A DNA stretch of 64,000 nucleotides from Porphyromonadaceae bacterium W3.11 (GCA_030434245.1 JAUISX010000003.1:358238-422237), one strand, 5' to 3'; counted from the first letter of the stretch, positions 1-9,866 are shown. Notes: generated by a model from the sequence alone, not told the origin. Translations and numbers: made by a program.

Positions 1-1
1 T

Positions 2-718
2 AAGACTGGTAAGACAATGTTGCTGAAGGATATTGCCAATGCGATAGCACACAATCATCCAGAGGTTTATATGATGATCCTTTTGATTGATGAGCGTCCA
101 GAAGAGGTTACCGACATGGCTCGTAATGTGAATGCTGAGGTCATCGCCTCTACTTTTGATGAACCAGCCGAACAGCACGTTAAGATCGCGGATATCGTCT
201 TGCAGAAAGCTAAAAGATTGGTGGAATGTGGTCATGATGTCGTAATCCTACTTGACTCTATCACTCGTCTAGCCCGTGCATACAATACCGTACAGCCAGC
301 TAGTGGCAAGGTACTATCTGGTGGTGTAGATGCTAATGCACTACAAAAGCCGAAGCGCTTCTTCGGAGCGGCACGAAATATCGAAGGCGGTGGTAGCCTA
401 ACCATCCTAGCAACGGCTCTTACTGATACTGGATCTAAGATGGACGAAGTGATCTTTGAGGAATTCAAGGGAACTGGTAATATGGAGCTTCAATTAGACC
501 GTCGACTATCCAATAAGAGGATCTATCCAGCTATTGACCTCCAGAGCTCTAGTACTCGTAGGGATGATCTACTTCAAAATCCAGATGTTCAAAGTCGTAT
601 GTGGGTACTTCGTCGTTTGATTGGCGAGATGACCACAGCCGAAGCTATGGAATTCCTAAAGACTAGGATAGATAACACCGTAGATAATATCGAATTCCTT
701 GCCTCCATGAATGGGTAA
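2..718 (+). CDS. rho: Transcription termination factor Rho, C-terminal part (5' end outside window)
   Basis: Rho is the hexameric RNA-dependent ATPase that ends transcription at Rho-dependent sites. The reading frame is open from base 2 and begins inside the Walker A motif (KTGKTMLL), so the N-terminal RNA-binding half lies upstream of the window. Visible are the Walker B stretch ([15 protein letters not shown]), the Q-loop/R-loop region ([19 protein letters not shown]) and the end of the RecA-type ATPase fold (IEFLASMNG). An internal ATG at 17 is not the true start. The dipeptidase gene follows after 27 bases in the same direction. Identity is very secure. Confidence 0.97.
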   Translation, partial: KTGKTMLLKDIANAIAHNHPEVYMMILLIDERPEEVTDMARNVNAEVIASTFDEPAEQHVKIADIVLQKAKRLVECGHDVVILLDSITRLARAYNTVQPASGKVLSGGVDANALQKPKRFFGAARNIEGGGSLTILATALTDTGSKMDEVIFEEFKGTGNMELQLDRRLSNKRIYPAIDLQSSSTRRDDLLQNPDVQSRMWVLRRLIGEMTTAEAMEFLKTRIDNTVDNIEFLASMNG

Positions 719-745
719 GCAGGATGATAGAAAAGAATAATAGTT

Positions 746-1453
746 ATGACTTATAGTTATAATCATAGGCAGTTGGTGCACCGTTTGGTGTTCCAACTGT
801 TCTTTTTTGTACTCACTCCCACCCTACTCTTATCTCAGTCTATTGATCAGAAGATGAGAGCTGCCGGATTGGTTGACATCCAAGAAATAGACCCAACGAT
901 ACAAGTATCTCTCATGTACGCCAGCACAGATAATTTTGTAGGCGTTAATATGTATGGTGACCTAAAAAAGGCGTATCTTTTACCTCACTTTGCTGAGAAA
1001 CTAAGAAAGGCTCAACGTAAACTGAAGTCTGAAAAGGGAGAACAGTATTCGCTCATCATACATGATGCAGCTAGACCCCTCAGCGTACAGCGTAAGATGT
1101 GGAACTCAGTAAAAGGGACACCGAACTCAGTTTACGTAGCCCCTCCTAGCAATGGTGGCGGAAGGCACAACTATGGTGCTGCGGTGGACATCACTATAAT
1201 CAACCTAGACACAGGCGAAGAGCTAGATATGGGAAGTCCCGTAGATTATTTTGGAGAGCGTGCTCATATCAACATAGAGGCGTCCCTTGTGAAGAGAGGA
1301 TTGATAACTCAGGAAGCGGCAAATAATAGAGCATATCTCATGCAGTTAATGAACAGTCAAGATTTAAGGGCGATACGCAAAGAATGGTGGCACTTCCAAG
1401 AAAGAAATTCTATTTCTTATGTAAGGAAGACGTATCAGTTGCTTGACTTTTAA
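746..1453 (+). CDS. M15D (VanX-type) D-alanyl-D-alanine dipeptidase, secreted
   Basis: Predicted zinc peptidase of 235 residues that hydrolyses D-Ala-D-Ala or related peptidoglycan dipeptides. Residues 12-31 form a hydrophobic signal sequence ending in a Ser/Gln-rich cleavage region, so the enzyme probably acts in the periplasm. The M15 zinc ligands are visible: His141 and Asp148 in RHNYGAAVDIT, and Glu213/His216 in KEWWHF. The HDAARP motif at 106-111 carries the substrate-binding Arg expected in the family. It lies 27 bases after rho and 20 bases before ugd, so all three may be co-transcribed. Periplasmic M15 members in Bacteroidota are usually for wall recycling rather than vancomycin resistance (family knowledge), and no van genes are nearby. 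Confidence 0.85.
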   Translation: MTYSYNHRQLVHRLVFQLFFFVLTPTLLLSQSIDQKMRAAGLVDIQEIDPTIQVSLMYASTDNFVGVNMYGDLKKAYLLPHFAEKLRKAQRKLKSEKGEQYSLIIHDAARPLSVQRKMWNSVKGTPNSVYVAPPSNGGGRHNYGAAVDITIINLDTGEELDMGSPVDYFGERAHINIEASLVKRGLITQEAANNRAYLMQLMNSQDLRAIRKEWWHFQERNSISYVRKTYQLLDF

Positions 1454-1473
1454 GAATATTAGAGAACAATAAG

Positions 1474-2790
1474 ATGAAAATAGCAATCGTTGGAACTGGC
1501 TATGTGGGCCTCGTCTCAGGAACTTGCTTCGCAGAGATGGGATTAATGGTCAATTGCGTTGACTCAAACACAGAGAAGATCGAAGCTCTAAAACGGGGCG
1601 AGATACCAATATACGAACCGGGACTAGATCAGCTGATCAAAAAAAATAAAGACGAAGGTCGCCTTGTGTTTCACTCCTCATTAAGAGATTGTATCGGAGA
1701 CATCTCTGTACTCTTCATTGCAGTAGGCACCCCCTCTGCTAATGATGGGACAGCTGACCTTAGCTATGTGTATAAGGTAGCCGAAGAGATTGGCGATCTC
1801 ATGACCCAGCCCCTTCTTATTGTTACGAAAAGTACAGTACCTGTAGGGACCACACACCAAGTACAACGCATTATCCGAGGGAAATTAGACGGACGTGGGC
1901 TTCATCATCTACATTTCGACATAGCATCCAACCCTGAATTTCTCAAAGAAGGGGCTGCGATAAAGGATTTCATGAGTCCTGATAGGGTCATCGTAGGAGT
2001 AGAGAGTGAATCAGCTAAGGAAATTATGACCAAGCTATATCGCCCATTTCTAATCAATAACTTTAGGGTTATTTTCATGGATATACTCTCTTCAGAACTC
2101 ACAAAGTATGCCTCTAATGCCATGCTAGCTACCCGTATCAGCTTCATGAATGAACTCGCTAATCTTAGTGAGAAACTAGGAGCTGATATAGAACTCGTGA
2201 GAAAAGGAATGGGGGCAGATAAGAGGATTGGAACTAGCTTCCTCTATCCAGGTATCGGATATGGTGGGTCTTGCTTTCCTAAGGACGTACTAGCACTAAT
2301 CCAGACTGCCAGACAGCATGAAATAGAACTTCAAATCGTGACAAAAGTCCACGAAGCAAATGAGCTACAGAAGCATCGTCCTTACGAAAAATTAAAAACG
2401 CACTTGGGTGACCTTAAGGGAAAAACGATTGCCATATGGGGCTTGTCATTCAAACCTGAAACAGATGATATGAGACAGGCACCCAGTATCATACTACTGG
2501 ATAGCCTTATCAAAGCAGGGGCTGTGGTAAAAGCCTTTGACCCCATCGCGATGGACAATGCCAGAGCACTCTTTCCCGAAGGCATTCATTTCTGCTCAAA
2601 CATCTATGAGACTGTAGAAGAGGCAGATGCACTAGTCTTGCTCACAGAGTGGAAACAGTTTAGACTACCCAACTGGGAACGAATCCAAGAGCTGATGACA
2701 GGCAACCTTATCATTGATGGACGAAATATCTTTGTCCCTGAAGAACTGAGAGAACTGGGATTTAAATACAGTGGGATCGGACGCTCCTAA
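1474..2790 (+). CDS. ugd: UDP-glucose 6-dehydrogenase
   Basis: Oxidises UDP-glucose twice with NAD+ to UDP-glucuronate, a precursor for capsule or O-antigen sugars, in the cytoplasm. The 438-residue length is normal. The N-terminal Rossmann fold has GTGYVGLVSG at 7-16. The catalytic cysteine is Cys267 in GYGGSCFPKD. The C-terminal UDP-binding domain contains the conserved stretch IWGLSFKPETDDMRQAPS. It follows the dipeptidase by 20 bases. No polysaccharide cluster is adjacent, so the gene appears to serve a pathway encoded elsewhere. It converges on the DUF2284 gene with only 12 bases between the stop codons. Confidence 0.95.
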   Translation: MKIAIVGTGYVGLVSGTCFAEMGLMVNCVDSNTEKIEALKRGEIPIYEPGLDQLIKKNKDEGRLVFHSSLRDCIGDISVLFIAVGTPSANDGTADLSYVYKVAEEIGDLMTQPLLIVTKSTVPVGTTHQVQRIIRGKLDGRGLHHLHFDIASNPEFLKEGAAIKDFMSPDRVIVGVESESAKEIMTKLYRPFLINNFRVIFMDILSSELTKYASNAMLATRISFMNELANLSEKLGADIELVRKGMGADKRIGTSFLYPGIGYGGSCFPKDVLALIQTARQHEIELQIVTKVHEANELQKHRPYEKLKTHLGDLKGKTIAIWGLSFKPETDDMRQAPSIILLDSLIKAGAVVKAFDPIAMDNARALFPEGIHFCSNIYETVEEADALVLLTEWKQFRLPNWERIQELMTGNLIIDGRNIFVPEELRELGFKYSGIGRS

Positions 2791-2802
2791 ATTTATATAT
2801 CA

Positions 2803-3369
2803 TCAATACATTAACGCCGCTATAAAGAAGTAATATGGGGGCAGCATTCCATCCCTACCCCAAAGCATCGGAGTATCAAGAAGCTCTTCAGCAGTACGTT
2901 TGAGATCAAATCCAAAGTTCTCAAGAGAGTTTCTGGCCTTTAACGGATGTCGGCAAGGAGCGGGTTTTTCCGCCACTCTAGTACACTTATATGGGTCACA
3001 CAGATGACAACTCCCAGCATAAAAGGCTCTACTACCAGGATACTGCTGCTCTAAGTCCCACAACTCAGGATCAATAATAGCCCTCACTTGGGTCATATAC
3101 ATATCCCCAATTTCACGTTGCTCCTCCATGGAGAATTTCTTATCTAGCAATCGCTCTGGTAAAAGCATCTTATACCCAAAGATGTCAACCATACTATATT
3201 GATCAAGAATAGCATTTAGGTCAAAATCAAAAGGAGGACAGACCCATTGCTGACCAAAGTTCCTGCACTTAGCACAATAGCCTTGAAACTTTTCTACGTC
3301 TTGATATTCTCGTCGATACTCCCCAAGAGAGATCTGACACGAATTTTTCTCTATCTGCAGTGTTTCCAT
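2803..3369 (-). CDS. DUF2284 family cysteine-rich metal-binding protein
   Basis: Protein of 188 residues with the cysteine spacing of DUF2284 (predicted metal-binding, formerly COG5423). There is an early pair in CAKCRNFG, then CPPF, then a second group CHLCDPYKC and CRHP. Such cysteines suggest an iron-sulfur cluster or bound metal; the biochemical role is unknown. The frame is open for 13 more codons upstream, but the start METLQIEKN at 3369 fits better, because the upstream extension overlaps the guaB terminator hairpin (3385-3414) and looks non-coding. The gene lies downstream of guaB on the same strand, separated by that terminator. Confidence 0.8.
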   Translation of the reverse strand: METLQIEKNSCQISLGEYRREYQDVEKFQGYCAKCRNFGQQWVCPPFDFDLNAILDQYSMVDIFGYKMLLPERLLDKKFSMEEQREIGDMYMTQVRAIIDPELWDLEQQYPGSRAFYAGSCHLCDPYKCTRVAEKPAPCRHPLKARNSLENFGFDLKRTAEELLDTPMLWGRDGMLPPYYFFIAALMY

Positions 3370-3384
3370 TGAAATAAACAAAAG

Positions 3385-3414
3385 GAGGGTTCGGGCAAAA
3401 TATCCCAAACCCTC
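3385..3414 (-). terminator. Rho-independent terminator after guaB
   Basis: An 11-bp stem (GAGGGTTCGGG with CCCAAACCCTC, one G-U pair) with an 8-nt loop is followed on the minus strand by CTTTTGTTTATTT. It sits 28 bases after the guaB stop and just before the DUF2284 start, so read-through would feed that gene. Confidence 0.75.
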
Positions 3415-3441
3415 TATCTATAGTCATTTATCTAACGTTCA

Positions 3442-4932
3442 TTACTCCTTAAGAATCACATCGTGAGCACCACCTTCTACAATAGAAGTGGATGATACTA
3501 AGGTAATCTTAGCATTTTCTCTTAGATGACTGAGAGTAGTGGAGCCGCAACTACACATCGTAGCCTTAACCTTACTTAGAGTACTAATAAGATTATCAGC
3601 CATCTTACCAGCATAGGGCACATAGCTATCCACACCTTCCTCGAACTTCATCCCCTCAGACTCACTTCCACTATCATAGCGTTGCCAGTTCTTAGCACGG
3701 TTAGAGCCTTCACCCCAATATTCCTTGACGTAATTACCCTGCATTCTCAACTTCTTCGTTGGGCTTTCGTCAAAACGAGCGAAGTAACGTCCCATCATCA
3801 AGAAGTCAGCACCCATAGCCAAGGCCAATACCATATGATAGTCATGCACGATTCCGCCGTCTGAACAGATAGGTACATATATCCCACTCTCTTGGAAATA
3901 TTCATCTCTAGCCTTTGCCACATCCATAATAGATGTAGCCTGACCTCTACCAATACCCTTTTGTTCACGAGTAATACAGATAGAGCCACCACCGATACCG
4001 ACCTTAATAAAGTCAGCACCAGCTGCTACTAAGTACTTAAATCCATCTTGATCTACCACATTTCCAGCTCCGATTGGGATATTAGGATAATTCTCCTTAA
4101 CCCATCTTAGTGTCATTTCCTGCCACTCTGAATAACCATCAGAGCTATCAATACAAAGAACATCTACTCCTGCATTAACTAGTGCTGGCACACGCTCCTG
4201 ATAATCTCTAGAATTAATCCCAGCACCTACTAATAACTGCTTAGAATCTTGGTCTAGCAATTCATAAGGATGCTTGCGATGAGCATCATAGTCCTTACGG
4301 AAGACGAAGAAATTAAGGTTTTGATTATCATCGATGATAGGAAGTGTATTTAACTTATGATCCCAAATAATATCATTCGCCTCACTCAGGGTTATCCCGA
4401 TTTTTCCTACGGTCAACTTCTCAAAAGGGGTCATAAATGACGAGACTTTTGTTTCAAGCGGTGTAGTACTTAATCTATAATCCCTACTAGTAATGATGCC
4501 AAGTAGCTTACCCTTTGGAGAACCATCCTCTGTCACTGCGATGGTAGAGTGACCGGTCCTCTTTGTTAGAGCTAATACATCTGCTAATGTTTGCTCTGGT
4601 TTGAGATTAGAATCACTAGTCACAAAACCAGCCTTAAACTTTTTGACCTTACGGACCATTTCTGCCTGTTGGTCGATAGGTTGAGATCCAAAAATGAAGG
4701 ATATCCCCCCATTCCTAGCAAGCTCAATAGCCAGTGTATCATTAGATACAGACTGCATTATAGCACTTACGAAAGGGATATTTAGCTGAATCTTCGGCTT
4801 TTCCCCTAGTGAATACTTAGTAAGTGGTGTGGACAGATTGATATTTTCAGGCGTACACTCTTTGGTGGTTAGTCCTGGTATCAGTAGATATTCCCCGAAT
4901 GTATGGGAAACTTGCTCTAGAATTTTTGCCAT
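3442..4932 (-). CDS. guaB: IMP dehydrogenase
   Basis: Converts IMP to XMP with NAD+, the committed step of GMP synthesis. At 496 residues it has the full architecture: a TIM-barrel interrupted by a CBS pair (about 95-220, with [11 protein letters not shown]). The catalytic Cys319 lies in [13 protein letters not shown]. The IMP-binding segment [20 protein letters not shown] and the flap [16 protein letters not shown] follow. A clear Shine-Dalgarno (AGGAGG complement at 4938-4943), unusual for this phylum, precedes the ATG. A TAACTTTG promoter box lies at 4984-4991. It is a stand-alone transcription unit ending at the hairpin 3385-3414. Confidence 0.95.
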   Translation of the reverse strand: MAKILEQVSHTFGEYLLIPGLTTKECTPENINLSTPLTKYSLGEKPKIQLNIPFVSAIMQSVSNDTLAIELARNGGISFIFGSQPIDQQAEMVRKVKKFKAGFVTSDSNLKPEQTLADVLALTKRTGHSTIAVTEDGSPKGKLLGIITSRDYRLSTTPLETKVSSFMTPFEKLTVGKIGITLSEANDIIWDHKLNTLPIIDDNQNLNFFVFRKDYDAHRKHPYELLDQDSKQLLVGAGINSRDYQERVPALVNAGVDVLCIDSSDGYSEWQEMTLRWVKENYPNIPIGAGNVVDQDGFKYLVAAGADFIKVGIGGGSICITREQKGIGRGQATSIMDVAKARDEYFQESGIYVPICSDGGIVHDYHMVLALAMGADFLMMGRYFARFDESPTKKLRMQGNYVKEYWGEGSNRAKNWQRYDSGSESEGMKFEEGVDSYVPYAGKMADNLISTLSKVKATMCSCGSTTLSHLRENAKITLVSSTSIVEGGAHDVILKE

Positions 4933-4983
4933 GTTTTCCTCCTATTTATAAGTTTTGGATATTATGAAGGTACAATTTGCTTG

Positions 4984-4991
4984 CAAAGTTA
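4984..4991 (-). promoter_or_regulatory. Bacteroidota-type promoter for guaB (-7 box)
   Basis: TAACTTTG on the minus strand matches TAnnTTTG and lies 51 bases upstream of the guaB ATG, giving a leader of about 45 nt. An upstream TTTG is present but with spacing shorter than the usual 19-20, so the -33 element is weak. Confidence 0.6.
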
Positions 4992-5187
4992 CTGAAAAAT
5001 CCGCACAAACATAACTACTATTCACCTTCTTGAAATAAAAATCAGCTCCTCATGAATGTATTTTATACAGAGTCGATACCGTAAGTTACTATCATAAAGT
5101 GACTAAACAATAGTAAGAACTCATATGAAGCTCATAAAGCTTCCCCATAAAATAATATTCATGATGAATAAAACTCGATATAATAAA

Positions 5188-5228
5188 AACGTTGAAGTGA
5201 GACAACCTTTATCATCTCCTTCAACGTT
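5188..5228 (-). terminator. Terminator hairpin downstream of rny
   Basis: A 10-bp stem (AACGTTGAAG with CTTCAACGTT) is extended by four more pairs past a bulged base, with a 12-nt loop. On the minus strand it is followed by TTTTTATTATA, so it terminates leftward transcription. It lies 198 bases beyond the rny stop, leaving an unusually long untranslated stretch (5229-5425). Confidence 0.7.
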
Positions 5229-5425
5229 ATATATCAAAGTACATTAGAGAATGCGATGTCCTTTACTTTAGCAATCTACTGCTTTCAGCATACAGTATAA
5301 ATTACGCACTTCAGCAAATCCCTACTCTTTCAGCCATAGTGGCTTACAACTAACCCTAAAGAAAATCTCCACAGATCTGCACTCAAATCTGATAGGATGA
5401 TTCTTATTGTTACTTTCTCTACAGA
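5229..5425 (-). other. Non-coding stretch between rny stop and its terminator; the rest of the 493-base gap is empty
   Basis: Of the 4933-5425 gap, 4933-5187 holds only the guaB leader and promoter. 5229-5425 has no credible reading frame, yet lies before the terminator at 5188-5228, so it is probably transcribed as a long 3' untranslated region or processed small RNA. A short TGCT/AGCA hairpin and a weak AAAGTA/TACTTT pairing can be drawn, but no known RNA family is recognised with confidence. Confidence 0.35.
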
Positions 5426-7003
5426 TTACTTAGCAAAGGTTACAGCACGGGTCTCGCGAATCACTGTGATCTTAACCTGACCAGGATAGGTCATCTCGTC
5501 CTGTATCTTCTGAGCGATCTCTCCTGATAATTGAGTAGCACCTGCATCATCTATCTTATCAGCACCCACAATTACTCTTAGCTCTCTACCTGCCTGGATA
5601 GCATAAGTCTTAATCACTCCAGGGTAAGAGAGTGCTAATTTCTCAAGGTCATTCAGACGTTTGATGTACGCCTCTGCAATTTCACGACGCGCTCCAGGAC
5701 GTGCACCACTGATCGCATCACAGGCCTGAACAATAGGAGCGATAAGTGTCTCCATCTCTATTTCGTCGTGGTGAGCACCTACAGCATTACAGATATCTGG
5801 TTTCTCCTTATATCGTTCACAGATCTTCATCCCTAGTAAAGCATGTGGTAATTCTGGCTCCTCATCACTCACCTTACCAATATCATGTAGCAAGCCTGCA
5901 CGCTTAGCCTTCTTAGGATTAAGCCCTAGCTCCGATGCCATCACAGCACACAGGTTAGCAGTCTCCCTTGAGTGTTGTAATAAGTTCTGTCCATAGCTTG
6001 AGCGGTACTTCATCTTACCAACTAAGCGAACCAACTCAGGATGCAATCCATGGACACCTAGATCTATCATCGTCCTCTTACCAGTTTCTACGATCTCCTC
6101 CTCGATTTGAGACCGAACCTTAGCCACCACCTCTTCTATTCGAGCTGGATGGATTCGTCCATCTTGGACTAGCTGATGCAGGGTAAGTCTAGCGATCTCA
6201 CGACGAACAGGATCAAAGCAAGATAAGACAATAGCCTCCGGAGTATCATCCACAATCACCTCCACTCCTGTAGCGGCCTCAAGAGCACGTATATTTCGAC
6301 CCTCACGGCCTATGATACGACCCTTCATCTCATCATTCTCTATATGGAATACGGTCACAGCATTTTCAATTGCTGTTTCGGTAGCAATTCGCTGAATAGA
6401 CTTCACAACCAGCTTCTTGGCTTCTTGATTAGCAGTCATCTTAGCTTCATCAATAATATCAGCCACAAGTGATGCCGCAGCAGCCTTAGCCTGATCTTGA
6501 ATGCTATTAACCAACTGTTCTTTTGCCTCCTCTGCCGAAAGTCCACTAATGACCTCTAGTTGCTTCTCAGCTTCACTCTTTAGGACTTCTAGAGCTGCCT
6601 CTCGAGCTTGTATATCAGACCAGCCCTGCTCAAGCTTCTTCTCATTCTCTCTTTGAGACTTTTCTAATCTTACTTTTTCGGCCTCTTGTTCCCTCGAAAT
6701 CTTATTGAGGTCGTCTTGCAGCCCTTGAAGTGAATGCTCTCTATTTTTGAGCTTACTCTCCCAACTCTGAACGCGACTCTGGCGTTGCTGCATCTCCTTA
6801 TCTAGCTCAGCCTTATTCTTTATGGCCTCTTCCCTTACCTCCAGAAGCTTATTTTTCTTGAGTATCTCTAGATCCTCTTTAGCATTTGCAATATATGCAT
6901 CTCGCTCTTCGATAGCTTTTTTCTTCAGCTCCTTCCAAAGGAAAAATCCTCCTACAGCAAGAAACACAATAGCCACCCCAATAGCGACGAAAATGTTACC
7001 CAT
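5426..7003 (-). CDS. rny: Ribonuclease Y
   Basis: Membrane-anchored endoribonuclease that starts mRNA decay. The 525 residues follow the family order: an N-terminal transmembrane segment (about 3-23, [17 protein letters not shown]), a long charged coiled coil (about 28-180), a KH domain (around [19 protein letters not shown]) and an HD domain with the metal-binding pair in GLLHDIGK plus AHHDE. The C-terminal region ends [14 protein letters not shown] as in family members. It follows zapA by 92 bases on the same strand, and the upstream coiled-coil gene, zapA and rny are probably one operon, an arrangement common in Bacteroidota. Confidence 0.95.
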   Translation of the reverse strand: MGNIFVAIGVAIVFLAVGGFFLWKELKKKAIEERDAYIANAKEDLEILKKNKLLEVREEAIKNKAELDKEMQQRQSRVQSWESKLKNREHSLQGLQDDLNKISREQEAEKVRLEKSQRENEKKLEQGWSDIQAREAALEVLKSEAEKQLEVISGLSAEEAKEQLVNSIQDQAKAAAASLVADIIDEAKMTANQEAKKLVVKSIQRIATETAIENAVTVFHIENDEMKGRIIGREGRNIRALEAATGVEVIVDDTPEAIVLSCFDPVRREIARLTLHQLVQDGRIHPARIEEVVAKVRSQIEEEIVETGKRTMIDLGVHGLHPELVRLVGKMKYRSSYGQNLLQHSRETANLCAVMASELGLNPKKAKRAGLLHDIGKVSDEEPELPHALLGMKICERYKEKPDICNAVGAHHDEIEMETLIAPIVQACDAISGARPGARREIAEAYIKRLNDLEKLALSYPGVIKTYAIQAGRELRVIVGADKIDDAGATQLSGEIAQKIQDEMTYPGQVKITVIRETRAVTFAK

Positions 7004-7095
7004 ATCCTAACGTTTTTTTACAAATAATTAATCGAAAAACATCTGCTAGGTTATGTGAATTAAAGATTACGTAATGATAATTTATAAGACTAAAG

Positions 7096-7410
7096 TTATA
7101 CGAGCTGATCCAACTGTTTTACCAGCTTCTCCAATCTACTAGTTAGCTGAAGATCCTCCATCTCTAGCATACTCGTCTGGGCATTGTTAGCAATATGAAG
7201 AGCTACGTAGGTCATAAGCTCATCCCTCTTAGCATCGGGGAAGGCCACTCTATACTTCTCTAACACAGAATTAACCTGGTCAGCCGCTCTTCGAATTTTC
7301 TGTTCTGCGATCTCCGTACGCGGGATAGTGAGCGAGAGACGTTGATCCTCTATTCGGATCGTAATGTCTCGCGTCATAAATCTGTTTATTTCAGAATGTT
7401 CACCATCCAT
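7096..7410 (-). CDS. zapA: Cell division protein ZapA
   Basis: Small FtsZ-ring stabiliser of 104 residues. Residues 13-50 form the beta-rich ZapA head (DITIRIEDQRLSLTIPRTE), followed by a helical and coiled-coil tail (RAADQVNSVLEKYR and the C-terminal leucine-rich helix). The first ATG (7410) gives an 11-residue N-terminal extension; an ATG at 7377 (MTRDITIRIED) matches typical ZapA starts better and may be the true one. It sits between a coiled-coil gene and rny. ZapA binds FtsZ at midcell in characterised bacteria; here this is inferred from the family. Confidence 0.85.
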   Translation of the reverse strand: MDGEHSEINRFMTRDITIRIEDQRLSLTIPRTEIAEQKIRRAADQVNSVLEKYRVAFPDAKRDELMTYVALHIANNAQTSMLEMEDLQLTSRLEKLVKQLDQLV

Positions 7411-7460
7411 GGTTCATACTCAATCGTACAGTATTATTCTTTATATTTATACTATTATGC

Positions 7461-7488
7461 ATTTGGAGGACTTCCGCCTACTCCAAAT
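7461..7488. other. Stem-loop between the coiled-coil gene and zapA
   Basis: ATTTGGAG and CTCCAAAT form a perfect 8-bp stem around a 12-nt loop in the 96-base spacer upstream of zapA. There is no U-tract on either side, so it is more likely an mRNA processing or stability element than a terminator. Confidence 0.4.
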
Positions 7489-7506
7489 CGTATCTTATCA
7501 CCGTAA

Positions 7507-7839
7507 CTACTCTATTCGCTTTTCTAGCAGAGTAATACATTCATCTATGACCTCAACTATCCCATCTAGCTCCTCTCTCAGCCCTAACAAAGCATGATTA
7601 GCTTCAGGGCTAGAGCCAGTAGCGATAGTAGCCACAGATAGTTTCTGCTCTAGCGTCTGGATCTCCTCTCGCTGCTTATTACTTTGGTCTGTAAGCAAAT
7701 CAATCTTCGCCATAGCATCAGCGAGCTCCTCATTTACTTGGTTGTATTTCCGACCAAACATTGCAATTCGAAGCTCCACCTCCTCTAACAATTGACTCTC
7801 TCTACTCATATCAAAAGATCTGTAGTAATAAGCATCCAC
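7507..7839 (-). CDS. Small coiled-coil protein upstream of zapA (ZapB-like in form)
   Basis: A 110-residue, acidic, strongly helical protein. Residues 15-75 have a leucine/isoleucine heptad pattern (AKIDLLTDQSNKQREEIQTL) and residues 85-110 form a second helix. No signal peptide or transmembrane segment is seen. Either ATG at 7839 or the one at 7809 (MSRESQLLEEVE) could start it; the latter looks more natural. Its position before zapA and rny suggests a divisome-linked role like that of ZapB, but similarity is by shape and context only. Confidence 0.65.
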   Translation of the reverse strand: MDAYYYRSFDMSRESQLLEEVELRIAMFGRKYNQVNEELADAMAKIDLLTDQSNKQREEIQTLEQKLSVATIATGSSPEANHALLGLREELDGIVEVIDECITLLEKRIE

Positions 7840-8246
7840 AAAAAAAGAATCTCACCTAGACTCTGCAGCATACTCCTAAGCAAATATAACAAATTTTAGC
7901 GACCTAGCAAGAAGTCATCATGTCCCATTTTAACATTTTTGAACTCATGCAGACACACGATCATATCGATGATAGTGCTTCACGAGGGAGAGCAGTTACG
8001 CCACTCTTCAAGAGCCAAGATTTTCATGTACATGACAGTCTCATTCGAAAGCTATAAGCCGTCAAAAATCTTAGTTATATAAAAAAGAAATGTTTCCTAT
8101 AGGACCGATATTTTTTCTATATAAGTAGAAGAGTTTCTTCCTATATGAAGAAACTCCAATACTTACAAGAGCCTTACTCTGAGAAGCGTCATTCAGTCAG
8201 CTCATCACCTATAACCAAAGCACTATAGGCCTACTCTTCGCTACAA
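7840..8246. other. 407-base intergenic region holding a palindromic repeat cluster
   Basis: No gene is seen. The region lies between the glycogen synthase stop and the coiled-coil gene start, so it holds the promoter of the latter. Bases 8090-8156 are a cluster of palindromes of the CCTATAGG/CTATAT family described separately. Confidence 0.5.
8090..8156. repeat. Palindromic intergenic repeat cluster, copy 1
   Basis: Contains TGTTTCCTATAGGA (8091-8104), then TTCTATATAAGTAGAA, then a hairpin GAGTTTCTTC-ctatat-GAAGAAACTC (8131-8156, 10-bp stem). A related cluster with the same order of the first two parts occurs at 33014-33090, so this is a dispersed element and not a chance palindrome. Confidence 0.6.
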
Positions 8247-9866
8247 CTATCTATTAAGAGCCATTTCGATAGCTCTCTCATATAGTGTGTAGAAACGACT
8301 CCATTCAGCATCAGCTGATAACTCTTGAGCAGCTCTTCTCGCCTCTGCCTTCTCCTCATCGGACTTTGCTATATAACTCAGAATGTTCTCCACTAGCGAT
8401 TTAGACAATCCATCAAAGTCATAATCATCTCGATGCAATACCCGAACACCACTCATAAGGTCATTACCAACGGTGCTATGCTTCTCAGCCCAAACGCCAA
8501 AACCTGCCTTGTCAGTTGTAATCGTAGGAATACCAAAAGCAATGCTCTCCAAAGGGGTGTACCCCCATGGTTCGTAATAAGAAGCAAAAACGGTAAGATC
8601 AAGAGCCGAGAGAAAATCATAATACTCAAGATCTAAAATTCCATCCCTCCCATCTAAATAGGCTGGTACAAAAAGAGGAAAAACGCCATGCCCCCACTGC
8701 TCTCTCAAGGCACTTAATTGAGAAAATATGGGATGCCCCCATGGATCATTTAGCTCATGGGTCAGAAATGGATTCTGCATCGGCATCGTTAGTTCAATAT
8801 TTCGCTCAAGAGCAAAGGCCAAGTCTCTCCGCGGTGACTTAACCCAACTGGGAACTGCGATAACAGCAATAACATCCTGAAGTGTTTGATTCTTAATACG
8901 CCCAAGCGCATCAATAAAAACATCCAACCCTTTATTACGGTATTCATTCCGACCTGAAGTGGCAATAATTACGGCCTCACTGGAAATGGTCGTACCATAC
9001 AGTCGCTCAGCCACGCGAATGATTTTATTTCGCCCATCTGCTTTTAGTATAGCTTGATCTTTTTCATCAGGAACAAAAGCCGGCTCAAAGCCATTATACA
9101 GTACCACATCCACCTTTTTATCCAAAAGCTGAGCCGCTTCAATAGCGGTTACATCGCTAACCGTTGCGAACACATCGGCTTGGTGAGAAGCTAATCGCTC
9201 CACAACGTGCTTACACGTAACATTTAGCTCATCAGCCATCTGAGAGCCATTATAATTAGGCAGTTCACCATACAACGGCTTACCATTACCAGCAATGGAC
9301 CTCCCAACAGTTGTCGCATGGGTAACAAAAATAGTATGTATAGCGGGCGAATGCAGTGCACAGTACAGGAGTCCCATCCCAGTAGTCCATTCGTTAAAAA
9401 TAGAGACGACTAGACTGGACTCTTTGACCTTCTGGTATGCTATCATTACCTTTGCTGCCGCAATGGCAAAAAGGCAGGATTCATCGTAATCACCATAACC
9501 CAGCTCACCTCGTATGCCATATGCACTCCACATCTCATAATAGAGTGCACCTTTATCTTCAAACAAAGAGGTATAATCCACAAGGATTACCCGAGGCTGA
9601 TCTGGGATGTTCCACCTCCCAATTCTCACCTCTAGTCCACAATCTGCAGTTAGCTGAGAAGCTAGACGATTATCGTGCTCCGCAATGAAATCATCTTGAT
9701 CTCCCCCACGCAATAGAGGGCCCACAAAAAGTACACCATCATCACCGTGCTTCATGAGCATGGTCGAAGCTCTTGAGCTAAGCACTGTATAAATGCCCCC
9801 GATCTTATTACACACCTCCCAAGATGTTTCCATCACCAGTAAAGGGTCAGACATATTCTCCATCAC
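8247..9866 (-). CDS. Glycogen synthase, GT3 (eukaryotic-like) family
   Basis: A 539-residue glycosyltransferase that extends alpha-1,4-glucan from a nucleotide-sugar. The N-terminus METSWEVCNKIGGIYTVLSS matches the GT3 signature of yeast and animal glycogen synthases and of Bacteroidota homologues, rather than the GT5 GlgA KxGGL motif. Other conserved parts are NEWTTGMGLLYCAL, FVTHATTVGR and, near the C-terminus, FASYYEPWGYTPLESIAFGIPTITTDKAGFG with the catalytic Glu pair. Any of the first ATGs (9866, 9863 or 9851) could be used. No other glycogen genes are adjacent. Its upstream neighbour is tRNA-Gln. Confidence 0.9.
   Translation of the reverse strand: MMENMSDPLLVMETSWEVCNKIGGIYTVLSSRASTMLMKHGDDGVLFVGPLLRGGDQDDFIAEHDNRLASQLTADCGLEVRIGRWNIPDQPRVILVDYTSLFEDKGALYYEMWSAYGIRGELGYGDYDESCLFAIAAAKVMIAYQKVKESSLVVSIFNEWTTGMGLLYCALHSPAIHTIFVTHATTVGRSIAGNGKPLYGELPNYNGSQMADELNVTCKHVVERLASHQADVFATVSDVTAIEAAQLLDKKVDVVLYNGFEPAFVPDEKDQAILKADGRNKIIRVAERLYGTTISSEAVIIATSGRNEYRNKGLDVFIDALGRIKNQTLQDVIAVIAVPSWVKSPRRDLAFALERNIELTMPMQNPFLTHELNDPWGHPIFSQLSALREQWGHGVFPLFVPAYLDGRDGILDLEYYDFLSALDLTVFASYYEPWGYTPLESIAFGIPTITTDKAGFGVWAEKHSTVGNDLMSGVRVLHRDDYDFDGLSKSLVENILSYIAKSDEEKAEARRAAQELSADAEWSRFYTLYERAIEMALNR

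Noticed and set aside
746..1453. Vancomycin resistance gene vanX
   Set aside because: The motifs are M15D, but no vanHA or regulator genes are nearby and it has a signal peptide, so it is more likely a wall-recycling dipeptidase.
5229..5425. 6S RNA gene
   Set aside because: I could not draw the closing stem and central bubble of a 6S RNA with confidence; kept only as an unassigned transcribed stretch.
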